NCBI GenBank assembly: GCA_035762175.1
Contig: DASTPP010000427.1
Span: forward strand, 1 to 64,000
Origin: DASTPP01 sp035762175
GTDB lineage: Bacteria; Myxococcota_A; Polyangia; Polyangiales; Polyangiaceae
DNA length: 64,000 nucleotides
Reading direction: 5' to 3'
Both the position numbers and the translations under genes were made by a program. Below the pieces are notes generated by a model. The model searched no databases and had not been told where the DNA came from. It worked only from the letters and a program-made list of their open reading frames with translations. Shown one piece after another: positions 1-8,413 of the stretch. Numbering within the stretch: the first letter of the stretch is position 1; each line of letters begins with the position of its first letter.

Positions 1-441
1 TCGGTCAAAGACCTGCGCGCCATGGTGCTCGGCGGCCACGGCGACGACATGGTGCCCGTCATCTCGCAGTGCACCGTCAACGGCGTGCCCATCACCCAGT
101 TCGTCGACAAAGACAAGCTCGACGCCATCGTCAAGCGCACCCGCACCGGCGGCGGCGAGATCGTCAACCTGATGGGCACGAGCGCCTACTACGCCCCGGC
201 CTCCAGCGCGATCGCCATGGCCGAGTCGTACCTGCGCGACCTCAAGCGCCTCTTGCCCGCCGCCTGCCTCGTCAACGGCGAGTACGGCTACAAAGACCTC
301 TACGTCGGCGTGCCCGCCATCATCGGCGGCCAGGGCGTCGAGAAGATCGTCGAGATACCTCTCACGGCCGAAGAGAAGGCCATGCTCGAGAAGAGCGTCG
401 GCAGCGTCCGCAGCGTCGTCGACGTCGTCAAGCGCTCGTAA
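1..441 (+). CDS. mdh: malate dehydrogenase, C-terminal part (5' end outside window)
   Basis: This is the last 146 codons of an NAD-dependent malate dehydrogenase of the lactate-dehydrogenase-like type. The enzyme interconverts malate and oxaloacetate in the TCA cycle, in the cytoplasm. The frame is open from base 1, so the N-terminal NAD-binding half lies upstream. The visible part holds the GGHGD motif with the catalytic His, followed by MVP, the TRTGGGEIV segment, the YYAPASSAIAMAESYL helix of the dimer/substrate region, and a normal C-terminal helix ending in KRS. It ends with a normal TAA. It has no close downstream partner on the same strand. Confidence 0.95.
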   Translation, partial: SVKDLRAMVLGGHGDDMVPVISQCTVNGVPITQFVDKDKLDAIVKRTRTGGGEIVNLMGTSAYYAPASSAIAMAESYLRDLKRLLPAACLVNGEYGYKDLYVGVPAIIGGQGVEKIVEIPLTAEEKAMLEKSVGSVRSVVDVVKRS

Positions 442-574
442 TCACCGCGCCCCGGGGCGCCCGCCGCCCCGCCCATCGAAGCCCGCCCCGAGCGATCGCG
501 GCGGGCTTCGTCGCTTCGGCGACGCACCCCCAGCCCGCCCAACCCCCCCTGCGAGACTCACCCAACGGCCCCCG

Positions 575-868
575 GGGCTTGGGCACCGGCCCCTGAGGCT
601 CCGGCAGCGACCCTTCGACCCCGACCACCGCCCCCGACGGCCCAAGCACCGACTCGGAGAGCCCGAGCACCGCCCCGCAGGGCTTGGGCATCGCCCCGCA
701 GGGCTTGGGCAACGATCCGTCAGGGCTTGTTCACCACTCCGAACGCTCGGGCAGCGGCCTCGAGGGCTCGGGCAGCGGCCCCCGAGGCTCGAGCAACGGC
801 CCCGGAAGCTTGGTCACCACCCCGAAGGGCTTGTTCACCGTCTCCTGAGCTTGTGCAACCGGCCGAGC
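575..868. repeat. degenerate ~21-bp tandem array
   Basis: About fourteen diverged units of 20-22 bp can be aligned on the pattern CCCCGcagGGCTTGGGCAnCG. The best-preserved neighbours are near 675-720. No unit encodes anything recognisable. The family resembles, on the opposite strand, the 20-bp unit at 1021-1080. Confidence 0.7.
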
Positions 869-1020
869 ACGCCTCACCCCTCGCCACGCAGCCCATTTCG
901 GCCACCGCACAGGCCATGCCAACCGGCCGGCAAAGCTCGACTCTGACACGCTCGGGCCCCCACCCCCGGCGCCCAGGCCAATTCGGCTCTCGAGCAGGGC
1001 AAGGGGGCGCGTGCCCAGGC

Positions 1021-1080
1021 CTTCGGGGCCGGTGCACAAGCTTCCGGGCCGGTGCACAAGCTTCCGGGCCGGTGCACAAG
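1021..1080. repeat. three tandem copies of a 20-bp unit
   Basis: The unit cttccgggccggtgcacaag occurs three times head to tail at 1021-1040, 1041-1060 and 1061-1080, with one mismatch in the first copy. Its reverse complement fits the consensus of the older array at 575-868. Confidence 0.9.
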
Positions 1081-1250
1081 CCCCCGCCCTTCTACGGCTA
1101 CGCCCTCGGCTCGGCCCTGGTGGCCATCGCCGGCGCCGGCGCGCGCTGGCTCGGCGTCAACGCCGAGCGCAAGCCGCTCGAAGAGGTCTCGCCGCCGCTG
1201 GCGAGCGGCGGCGGTAGCGGGCGCTGCCTGCGTCGAGGGTGCGCGCCTCT
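1072..1250 (+). pseudogene. possible gene remnant next to the toxin-antitoxin module
   Basis: From a GTG at 1072 the frame reads PPFYGYALGSALVAIAGAG, a membrane-segment-like stretch, followed by a hydrophilic tail with the codon bias of real genes here. After about 1250 the translation loses that character, and the frame runs on to a stop at 1378-1380, inside the first operator of the next gene. It may be the N-terminal piece of a gene whose 3' part was lost when the neighbouring module arrived. No family is recognised; it could also be chance. Confidence 0.25.
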
Positions 1251-1359
1251 TCGCACGAGTGACACACCCCAAACGAGGGAGATGTTGCTTCGTTTCTGTC
1301 GTCGCGGGTCTTTTAGAAAGGGGGCAGGCAGCGACCGAACGTTGCCTACCACGTCTCAC

Positions 1360-1373
1360 ACCATGACAATGTC
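1360..1373. promoter_or_regulatory. operator O1 for the XRE regulator
   Basis: accatgacaatgtc is the exact reverse complement of the site at 1406-1419. Its core GACAATGTC is itself a palindrome apart from the centre base. The two sites start 46 bp apart, upstream of the regulator gene. Binding by that regulator is inferred. Confidence 0.65.
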
Positions 1374-1403
1374 GCTATAGAGACCGTTGTTCGGGCCGGA
1401 AAC

Positions 1404-1431
1404 TTGACATTGTCATGGTCGAGAGTAGATT
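1404..1431 (+). promoter_or_regulatory. sigma70-type promoter overlapped by operator O2
   Basis: A perfect -35 TTGACA (1404-1409) is followed after 16 bp by TAGATT (1426-1431). The second 14-bp operator (gacattgtcatggt, 1406-1419) overlaps the -35 box, so a bound repressor would block transcription. The leader to the GTG at 1525 would be about 85 nt. The layout suggests autoregulation of the XRE gene. Confidence 0.65.
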
Positions 1432-1524
1432 TCGTGGCGTCGACGGCGACATTTTCGGCGAAACGACTCGTCTAGGCCGTCAGGCCGCCGAAGCCGTTGT
1501 CGTGGCCATTGAAGGAGAACTCTC

Positions 1525-2736
1525 GTGGTCTCTTCGCAGCAGCTCGGTGAGCGGCTCTCGGACGCCCGCAAGCGGGCCAAGCTGACGCAGGCGCAGGTCG
1601 CCGAGCGGCTCGGCTTCGCCCGCACGACCTTGGTCGCCATCGAGAAGGGCGAGCGGCGGCCTTCGAACGCAGAGCTCGTTCGCCTGGCCGAAGTGCTCGG
1701 CGTGTCGGTCAACGATCTGCTTCGCGACGTTTACGTTCGAGGCGAAGTCTCGCCTCGCTTCCGTCTGGCCCACGGCGCCGACAGAAATGGTGGCGCCATC
1801 GCCGAAGCTGTCGAGCGACTGCGCACGTTGGGTGCCCGCTACGCCGAGCTCGAGCACCTGCTTGGCCTGCGTCGCGTACCGGCGCGGCTCGAGGCGCTGC
1901 AAACGTACCGGGTCGACGAGGCGAGCGAGGGCATGGTCGACCCACACCTCGCGGGCGAAGACGCGGCCCGCGCGGTCCGCGGCCTGTTGGGCCTCGGCGA
2001 CGAGCCAGCGCTTGAGCTCGACGAGCGCTTCGAGACCGAGGCCGGGCTGCGCATCTTCTACCTCGACCGGCTGCCGCCCGCCGTCTCTGCGTTCTTCATC
2101 TGGGGCGACGACATCGGCGCCTGCGTCGCCGTGAAGCGCGAGCACCCCGTGGAAAAGCAACGATGGTCGCTCACGCATGAGCTGGGGCACTTTCTCCGCG
2201 ATCGTGAGGGTGGTGACGTCTTCGACGAGCCGGCCTCGCCGAAACAGGCGGGCGAGGTCTTCCCCGACAGCTTCACGAAAGAGTTCTTGATGCCATCGGG
2301 CGCCGTCCAGAAGCGGTTCGCAGACCGATGCCGGGCAGGCAAGTTCACGCCCGTCGATCTCTACGGGCTCTCGCGCACGTTCGGTGTGTCCTTCCAGGCC
2401 ATGGCATTGCGGCTCGAAGAGCTTCGCCTGCTGCCCCGGGGCAGTTACCAGAAGATCCTCCAGAGTCACCTGCAGCCTCAGGCCCTCGCACGCCGCGAGG
2501 GCGTCGGGCCAACGCCGAACCCGCCGTCCCGCGACCGTCACCTCCCCGAACGGTACGAGACACTCGCCGTCGCCGCGTATGACCAAGAGCTCCTGAGCGA
2601 AGGCGAGTTCGCCGAGTACCTCGAAACGGACGTCGCCAGCGCGCGCGTCGTCTACCAGCGGCGCAGGCAGATACCTCTCGAAGACGGCACGAAGCTCGCC
2701 GTCGACTTCGCCGCAGGCGATCTCCGCAGCGCGTGA
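1525..2736 (+). CDS. XRE-family regulator fused to an ImmA/IrrE-type Zn peptidase
   Basis: The 403-residue protein starts with a helix-turn-helix domain (about residues 5-62, LTQAQVAERLGFARTTL) and continues into a COG2856 metallopeptidase domain with HELGH at 218-222 and a later KEFLMP segment typical of the family. The C-terminal 100 residues are a second family-specific region. Such proteins act as antitoxins or as phage/stress repressors. The GTG start is supported by GGAG eight bases upstream. The PIN-like gene begins 7 bp after the stop, so the two form one unit. Codon use is less GC-extreme than in neighbours, which suggests transfer. Pairing with a PIN nuclease as a toxin-antitoxin module is inferred from context. 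Confidence 0.85.
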   Translation: MVSSQQLGERLSDARKRAKLTQAQVAERLGFARTTLVAIEKGERRPSNAELVRLAEVLGVSVNDLLRDVYVRGEVSPRFRLAHGADRNGGAIAEAVERLRTLGARYAELEHLLGLRRVPARLEALQTYRVDEASEGMVDPHLAGEDAARAVRGLLGLGDEPALELDERFETEAGLRIFYLDRLPPAVSAFFIWGDDIGACVAVKREHPVEKQRWSLTHELGHFLRDREGGDVFDEPASPKQAGEVFPDSFTKEFLMPSGAVQKRFADRCRAGKFTPVDLYGLSRTFGVSFQAMALRLEELRLLPRGSYQKILQSHLQPQALARREGVGPTPNPPSRDRHLPERYETLAVAAYDQELLSEGEFAEYLETDVASARVVYQRRRQIPLEDGTKLAVDFAAGDLRSA

Positions 2737-2743
2737 GCACCGG

Positions 2744-3310
2744 ATGGCGAGGAGAACGGTCGTCGATGCTTGCTGTACGCTCAACCTGCTGGCCACCGGG
2801 CGCGAGGTCGCCATCGCGAACGCTCTCGATGTAGAGTTCGTGACCAGCGACCTAGCCCACGCGGAAGTGCTCTACCTTCACTCGCCTCCGGACGAAGAGG
2901 GCGTCCGGCAGAAGAAGCGCGCGTCCACGGCGCCTCTACGCGACGCGGGCCGTCTGACGGTGCGCCCTCTCGACACCGGCGCGCTGGTCGACGCCTTCGT
3001 CGCTTGCTCCGCGCGCTTGCGCGACGCCGACGCCTCGTGCGTCGCGCTCGCGGGCGTCTTGGGGCTACCGCTGCTCACCGACGACGCGAAAGAGCGCAAG
3101 GTCGCGCTCGCCGAGTTCCCGAAGATCGAGCTAGTGTCCACCCTCGAGCTCATCCGAGATGCTATCTCGGCCATGGGCTTGCCGGAGCCGGAGGTACTTC
3201 GAATCGCGCACGACCTCCGCTGGCGTGGCAACTTCGCACCCCCGAAGCGCGAGCCGCTGGCCACGTGGTACCTCGATCTGCTGCGTCGGGGGGGCGTGCC
3301 CTTCCCCTGA
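2744..3310 (+). CDS. PIN-like nuclease, probable toxin of the module
   Basis: The 188-residue protein has the spacing of a PIN-fold RNase: VVDAC with Asp8, Glu41 in AHAEVLYL, Asp94/Asp96 in LRDADASC and Asp113/114 in LLTDDAKE. These four positions match the acidic Mg-binding residues of the family. The C-terminal 50 residues are an added helical region. It starts 7 bp after the XRE/ImmA gene and lacks its own promoter. It contains codons rare in this genome (GTA, CTA). The likely role is an RNA-cleaving toxin neutralised by the upstream protein; the substrate is unknown. Confidence 0.65.
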   Translation: MARRTVVDACCTLNLLATGREVAIANALDVEFVTSDLAHAEVLYLHSPPDEEGVRQKKRASTAPLRDAGRLTVRPLDTGALVDAFVACSARLRDADASCVALAGVLGLPLLTDDAKERKVALAEFPKIELVSTLELIRDAISAMGLPEPEVLRIAHDLRWRGNFAPPKREPLATWYLDLLRRGGVPFP

Positions 3311-3379
3311 GCGGCCCGCCCTCGGCTGCCTTCGTCACCGGGGGCGGCGAGCTCGCGCCTCCGCCGGGCGCGCCCCGCT

Positions 3380-4339
3380 CTAAAACCGGACGCGCAGCCC
3401 GCCCGGCGTGACGTCGAGCCGCGCCTTGGCCGCCGGGGCGGCGTGGCGATCTGCCCAGAACAAGAAGACGGTGGTGACGGCGCCCGCGACGGCGAGGCCG
3501 CCGGCGATGTCGGTGGCGAGCGCCCAGGCCCTGGCCTCCGACCGCGCGTCGTCGACCTCCCTCGCCGACGTTCGCTCGTCGAGCGCGTCTTCGAACGAAG
3601 CGTGGGCGCGCAGCGATTGAACGCCGAGGGCCCCGGCGGTCAGGGCCAAGGCGCCGGTGCCGGCCAGCCCGACCCAGGGCCAGATGGCGCGCTCGCGCCG
3701 GGGCGGCGGGGCGGCGGGGCGCGGGGCCGGGGGCGGGGGCGGAGGCGGCTCGGGGGCCGCGCGCGGCAGGGGGGTCAGCGCGAGGCTCACGGTGACGCGA
3801 TCGGCGCCGGCCAAGTCGACGAAGCGTTGCGTCGGGGCGTAGCCGGCGTGCCGGGCGGCGACCTTTCGGCGGCCCGGGTTCAGCGTGATCGGCGCCGCGA
3901 GCGGCGCCGTGCCGACGGGCTCGTCGTCGACGCTGAGCTCGGCGCCCGCGACGTCGACCTCGACCCTCAGCTCGGCGACCTTGGCGCGAAGCTCCGCGAT
4001 CGCGCCCGCCACCTTGCGCTTGCGCTTGGGCGCGATCGCGCCCTTGCCCTCGGCGAGGTAGCGTTCGAAGGCCGCGAGTGCGCCGGCGTGGTCTTTGAGT
4101 TCGCGGCTCGTCTGCCCCAGGTTGTAGAGCACGCGGTAGTCGGGCAACAGGTCGTGCGCGCGCCGGAATTCGACCAACGCCGACGGGTACTCGCCGTCGT
4201 GAAAGAAGCGCACGCCCTTCTGAAAGTGCTCGGCCGCCTCGCGCTTGGCCGCGCCGGCGTCGCCCTCGGCCCGGGCGGGCCGCGCGGGCGCCGCGGCGAG
4301 GGCGACGGCGAGCGCGAAGCTCAGGCGTCGGGCGGCCAC
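3380..4339 (-). CDS. TPR/PEGA membrane protein of a Ser/Thr-kinase operon
   Basis: The 319-residue protein has a signal peptide (1-24), TPR-like helices (about 33-105), a beta-rich PEGA-like domain (about 125-190), a Pro-rich linker (193-213), two transmembrane segments (about 219-240 and 276-295) and a short C-terminal strand ending in RVRF. It probably sits in the envelope and acts as a scaffold. It starts 3 bp after the kinase stop codon, so it is translationally linked as the third gene of lipoprotein-kinase-TPR. It ends in CGG TTT TAG, which is useful for comparison with the similar gene at 30513, whose end reads CGG TTT T TAA. The molecular function is unknown. Confidence 0.8.
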   Translation of the reverse strand: MAARRLSFALAVALAAAPARPARAEGDAGAAKREAAEHFQKGVRFFHDGEYPSALVEFRRAHDLLPDYRVLYNLGQTSRELKDHAGALAAFERYLAEGKGAIAPKRKRKVAGAIAELRAKVAELRVEVDVAGAELSVDDEPVGTAPLAAPITLNPGRRKVAARHAGYAPTQRFVDLAGADRVTVSLALTPLPRAAPEPPPPPPPAPRPAAPPPRRERAIWPWVGLAGTGALALTAGALGVQSLRAHASFEDALDERTSAREVDDARSEARAWALATDIAGGLAVAGAVTTVFLFWADRHAAPAAKARLDVTPGGLRVRF

Positions 4340-4342
4340 GGC

Positions 4343-5895
<1,553 letters not shown>

Positions 5896-5899
<4 letters not shown>

Positions 5900-6873
5900 C
5901 GCCCCGCCCCGGGCGGCGTCGTCCCGGACGTCATTTCATAGGCCACGGGGGTGGGCTCGAAGTCGGTCACCGTCAGGGCCCCGGGCCGGATGTAGAGGTT
6001 CGCCTTGGCGATGAGGGCGCCGTCGCTCGCGCGCCGCGCCTCGAGCAAGCGCGCGCCCGTCGGCATGTTCAAGACGCCCGCGACGCCGACCGGGTCGGTC
6101 TCGGTCGCGTCGGCCCGCGGCAGCGTGTTCGCGATGTAGAACACCGTCGCCTCGGGGTCGAGGTCGGGGCTCGAAAGGCGCACGCCCAGGCTGCGACGCC
6201 GCTCGCAGTCGAGCGCCACGCTCAAGAAGATGCCGCGCGACGCGTCGGCCGTGCGCCCGTTCAAGGTCGCCAGCTGCGCGAGCTCGTTCGGCGTGACGAG
6301 CGGCAGCGGGGCCGTCAGCGTCGTGTCGTCGGCGGGCACCGACCAGGCCGGGCGGGTGAAGTACACGAACGCCGGCAAGGTCGTCGGCGACACCGCCCGG
6401 AAGTACCCGGCGACCCCCGCGTCGACCTCGACCGCCACCGAGCCGTCGGCCGCGACGGGCACGGCGGCGACCAGGGGCGTCTCGCAGTCGAGATCGAGCG
6501 CGTGGCAGAAGTCGACCGCCAGGTCGTCCGGCGGGAACACCGACGCCGTCGCCACGAAGCGCATGCGCATCACGACCTTGGGCCCCGCCGCCGCGGGCCA
6601 CGTCGCGTTGCCCAGGCACGACCAGTCGGGCCCTTGCCCCCCGGCCGCCCCGCCCCCGGCCCCCCCCTCGCCCGTCGCCCCCCCCGCCCCCCGACCCGCC
6701 GCCCCCCTGGCCACGCAGACCGAATCTCGGCAAACCCCGGGCAGGCCGAGGGCGTCACAGTCGTTGGCCGAGTCGCACTGAACTTGGTCGGTATTGAGGG
6801 CGAGGCTACAGTTTGCCAATAGGGCTGAAACTAGACCCAGCACGCCCCAAGATTTGGCCGAACTATCGCCCAT
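5896..6873 (-). CDS. Cys/Gly-rich lipoprotein, first gene of the kinase operon
   Basis: The protein has 325 residues from the ATG at 6873. That start was chosen because it gives a short lipoprotein signal ending in LLANC (Cys22). Upstream extension adds only low-complexity residues. After the lipid anchor there is a Cys cluster (CDSANDC, GVC, SVC) of the kind common in myxobacterial surface proteins, then a Gly/Ala linker and a roughly 240-residue beta-rich domain of unknown family. It is probably a periplasmic or surface sensor paired with the kinase, since the two genes overlap by 4 bp. The upstream ribosome site is weak. Confidence 0.7.
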
Positions 6874-7092
6874 CAAACCAAAAGGTAGTTTACGCCGATT
6901 TCGAGGGGGTGCCAAGGCAAGCACGAAAACCGGCGTTGCCCTGGCCCCCGCCGCAAAGCCGACGCCGGGGGCTCGGCGACGAACGCCACGCCCCCCACGG
7001 CGCGACCACGTCGCGTCGCGTCGCGTCGGCTCCGCCGCCCGGAGGGGCACGCGCGGCCCGCGCTCGCGCGCGAGGCCGCGCCGGCGGGCGCC

Positions 7093-8376
7093 TCAGCCGA
7101 ACGAGAGCGCCATCTCGTCGCCCGAGACGGGGAAGTAGCGCGCCTTCTCGCTGTCGGCGACGCCGGCGTGCTGGCGCAACGCGCGGTGGATGACGCCGGG
7201 GGTGATCTTGGGCGCGCGGCGGTCGCCCGGGCGGGGGGCGAGGGTGTCGGGGTCGACGCCGACGGCGAGCTGCTTGTCGTCGGTGGCGCCGATGACGCGG
7301 TCGCCGCGGATGCCCTTGCCGAGCAGCATCATGCTGGTGGCCGACCAGTGGTCTTTGCCGTTCTGGGCGTTGTAGACCGGCGTCCGGCCGAAGTCGGAGC
7401 CGACGACGACGACGAAGTTGTCGCCGATCTTCTGGCCGGCGTAGTCGATGAGGGTGTCGAGGCCGACGAGCAGGCGGCCGAGGGCGGTGCGCTGGTTGTC
7501 GTCGTGGTTGCCGTGGGTGTCGAAGCCGCCGACGCTGGCGCTGACGCAGACCGAGATGCCGGCCTGGTAGCCGGCGATGGCGATCATGGCCTGGCGCACG
7601 AGGTTGTTCGGCGCGTTACGAATCTCTTCTTGGCTCGGGGCGAACTGCATCAAGAGGTCGAGCTCGTTCGAGCCCGAGCGGCTCAAGAGCAGCTGCCCGG
7701 TGACGTCGCCGAGGGCGGGCAGGGTCTGGCCCTTGGCGGCGGCGTCGAGCCGCTCGCGCTGGAACTTGGCGATGCGCGCGGCGGTGTCGTCCGAGTAGAA
7801 GCGGCTCTCTGCGTTGGCGGGGTCGGGCCGGTTCGGGTAGGCGATGCGCGAGAGCACGTCGACGTTGTCGACGCGGGTGACGGTGCTGAGGCCCTCGGTC
7901 TTGTCGAAGCCGCCGCCGCTGACGAAGGCGAGCGGCTTGTTCGGGGCGACGACGCCGGCGATGAGGGCGCCGAGGGCGGGGTTGCCGTCGCCGAGGCGCC
8001 CGCTCCAGGTGTGGACGGTGCCGGTGTCGTGGTTGTTGGTCATGGTCTCGACGCCGTTGATGACGCAGAGCCTGGGGCCGTGCTTGTCGAAGAAGGCCTG
8101 GTTCGAGAAGGCGACGCCGTCGGCGTCGTAGGCGACGGGCGCGTAGGCGATCTGGCCGGCGCGGCCGATCTGCTCTCGGGTGTAGGTGCGGTTGATGGGC
8201 TCGAACCCCTTCGGGTCGCAGAGCATGGTCGGGTCCCAGCCGCCGGAGGCGTGCACGAAGAACCACATGGGGCCGGTATAGCGGCCCTCTTGGGCGCGCA
8301 GGCGGCGGAGCCCGGCGGGGGCGACGAACGAGAGGCCGGCGAGGCCGGCGAGTTGAAGAAAGCGGCGGCGCTGCAT
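7093..8376 (-). CDS. DUF1501 family protein with Tat signal
   Basis: The 427-residue protein belongs to the DUF1501 group of the alkaline phosphatase/sulfatase superfamily. The N-terminus RRRFLQLAGLAGLSF is a Tat-type signal, so it is exported folded. Family landmarks include the GGWDPTMLCDP start, NHDTGTVH, the GGFDTHGNHD block and VVVGSDFGRTP near the C-terminus. DUF1501 genes usually sit beside planctomycete-type cytochrome genes. Here that partner lies 37 bp upstream in the same operon. The substrate is unknown in the family. Confidence 0.85.
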   Translation of the reverse strand: MQRRRFLQLAGLAGLSFVAPAGLRRLRAQEGRYTGPMWFFVHASGGWDPTMLCDPKGFEPINRTYTREQIGRAGQIAYAPVAYDADGVAFSNQAFFDKHGPRLCVINGVETMTNNHDTGTVHTWSGRLGDGNPALGALIAGVVAPNKPLAFVSGGGFDKTEGLSTVTRVDNVDVLSRIAYPNRPDPANAESRFYSDDTAARIAKFQRERLDAAAKGQTLPALGDVTGQLLLSRSGSNELDLLMQFAPSQEEIRNAPNNLVRQAMIAIAGYQAGISVCVSASVGGFDTHGNHDDNQRTALGRLLVGLDTLIDYAGQKIGDNFVVVVGSDFGRTPVYNAQNGKDHWSATSMMLLGKGIRGDRVIGATDDKQLAVGVDPDTLAPRPGDRRAPKITPGVIHRALRQHAGVADSEKARYFPVSGDEMALSFG

Positions 8377-8413
8377 GGCTCGGGGTCTTTCTCGGGGGCG
8401 CGCGGCGGCGGGC

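Larger units (their letters stand above)
442..1524. other. 1.08-kb spacer with degenerate repeats and a regulatory end
   Basis: No convincing complete gene lies here. From about 575 to 868 the sequence is a diverged tandem array. At 1021-1080 there are three near-perfect 20-bp copies. About 1072-1250 reads like a decayed coding segment. The last 160 bases are richer in A+T and carry two operators and a promoter for the downstream regulator gene. Confidence 0.7.
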
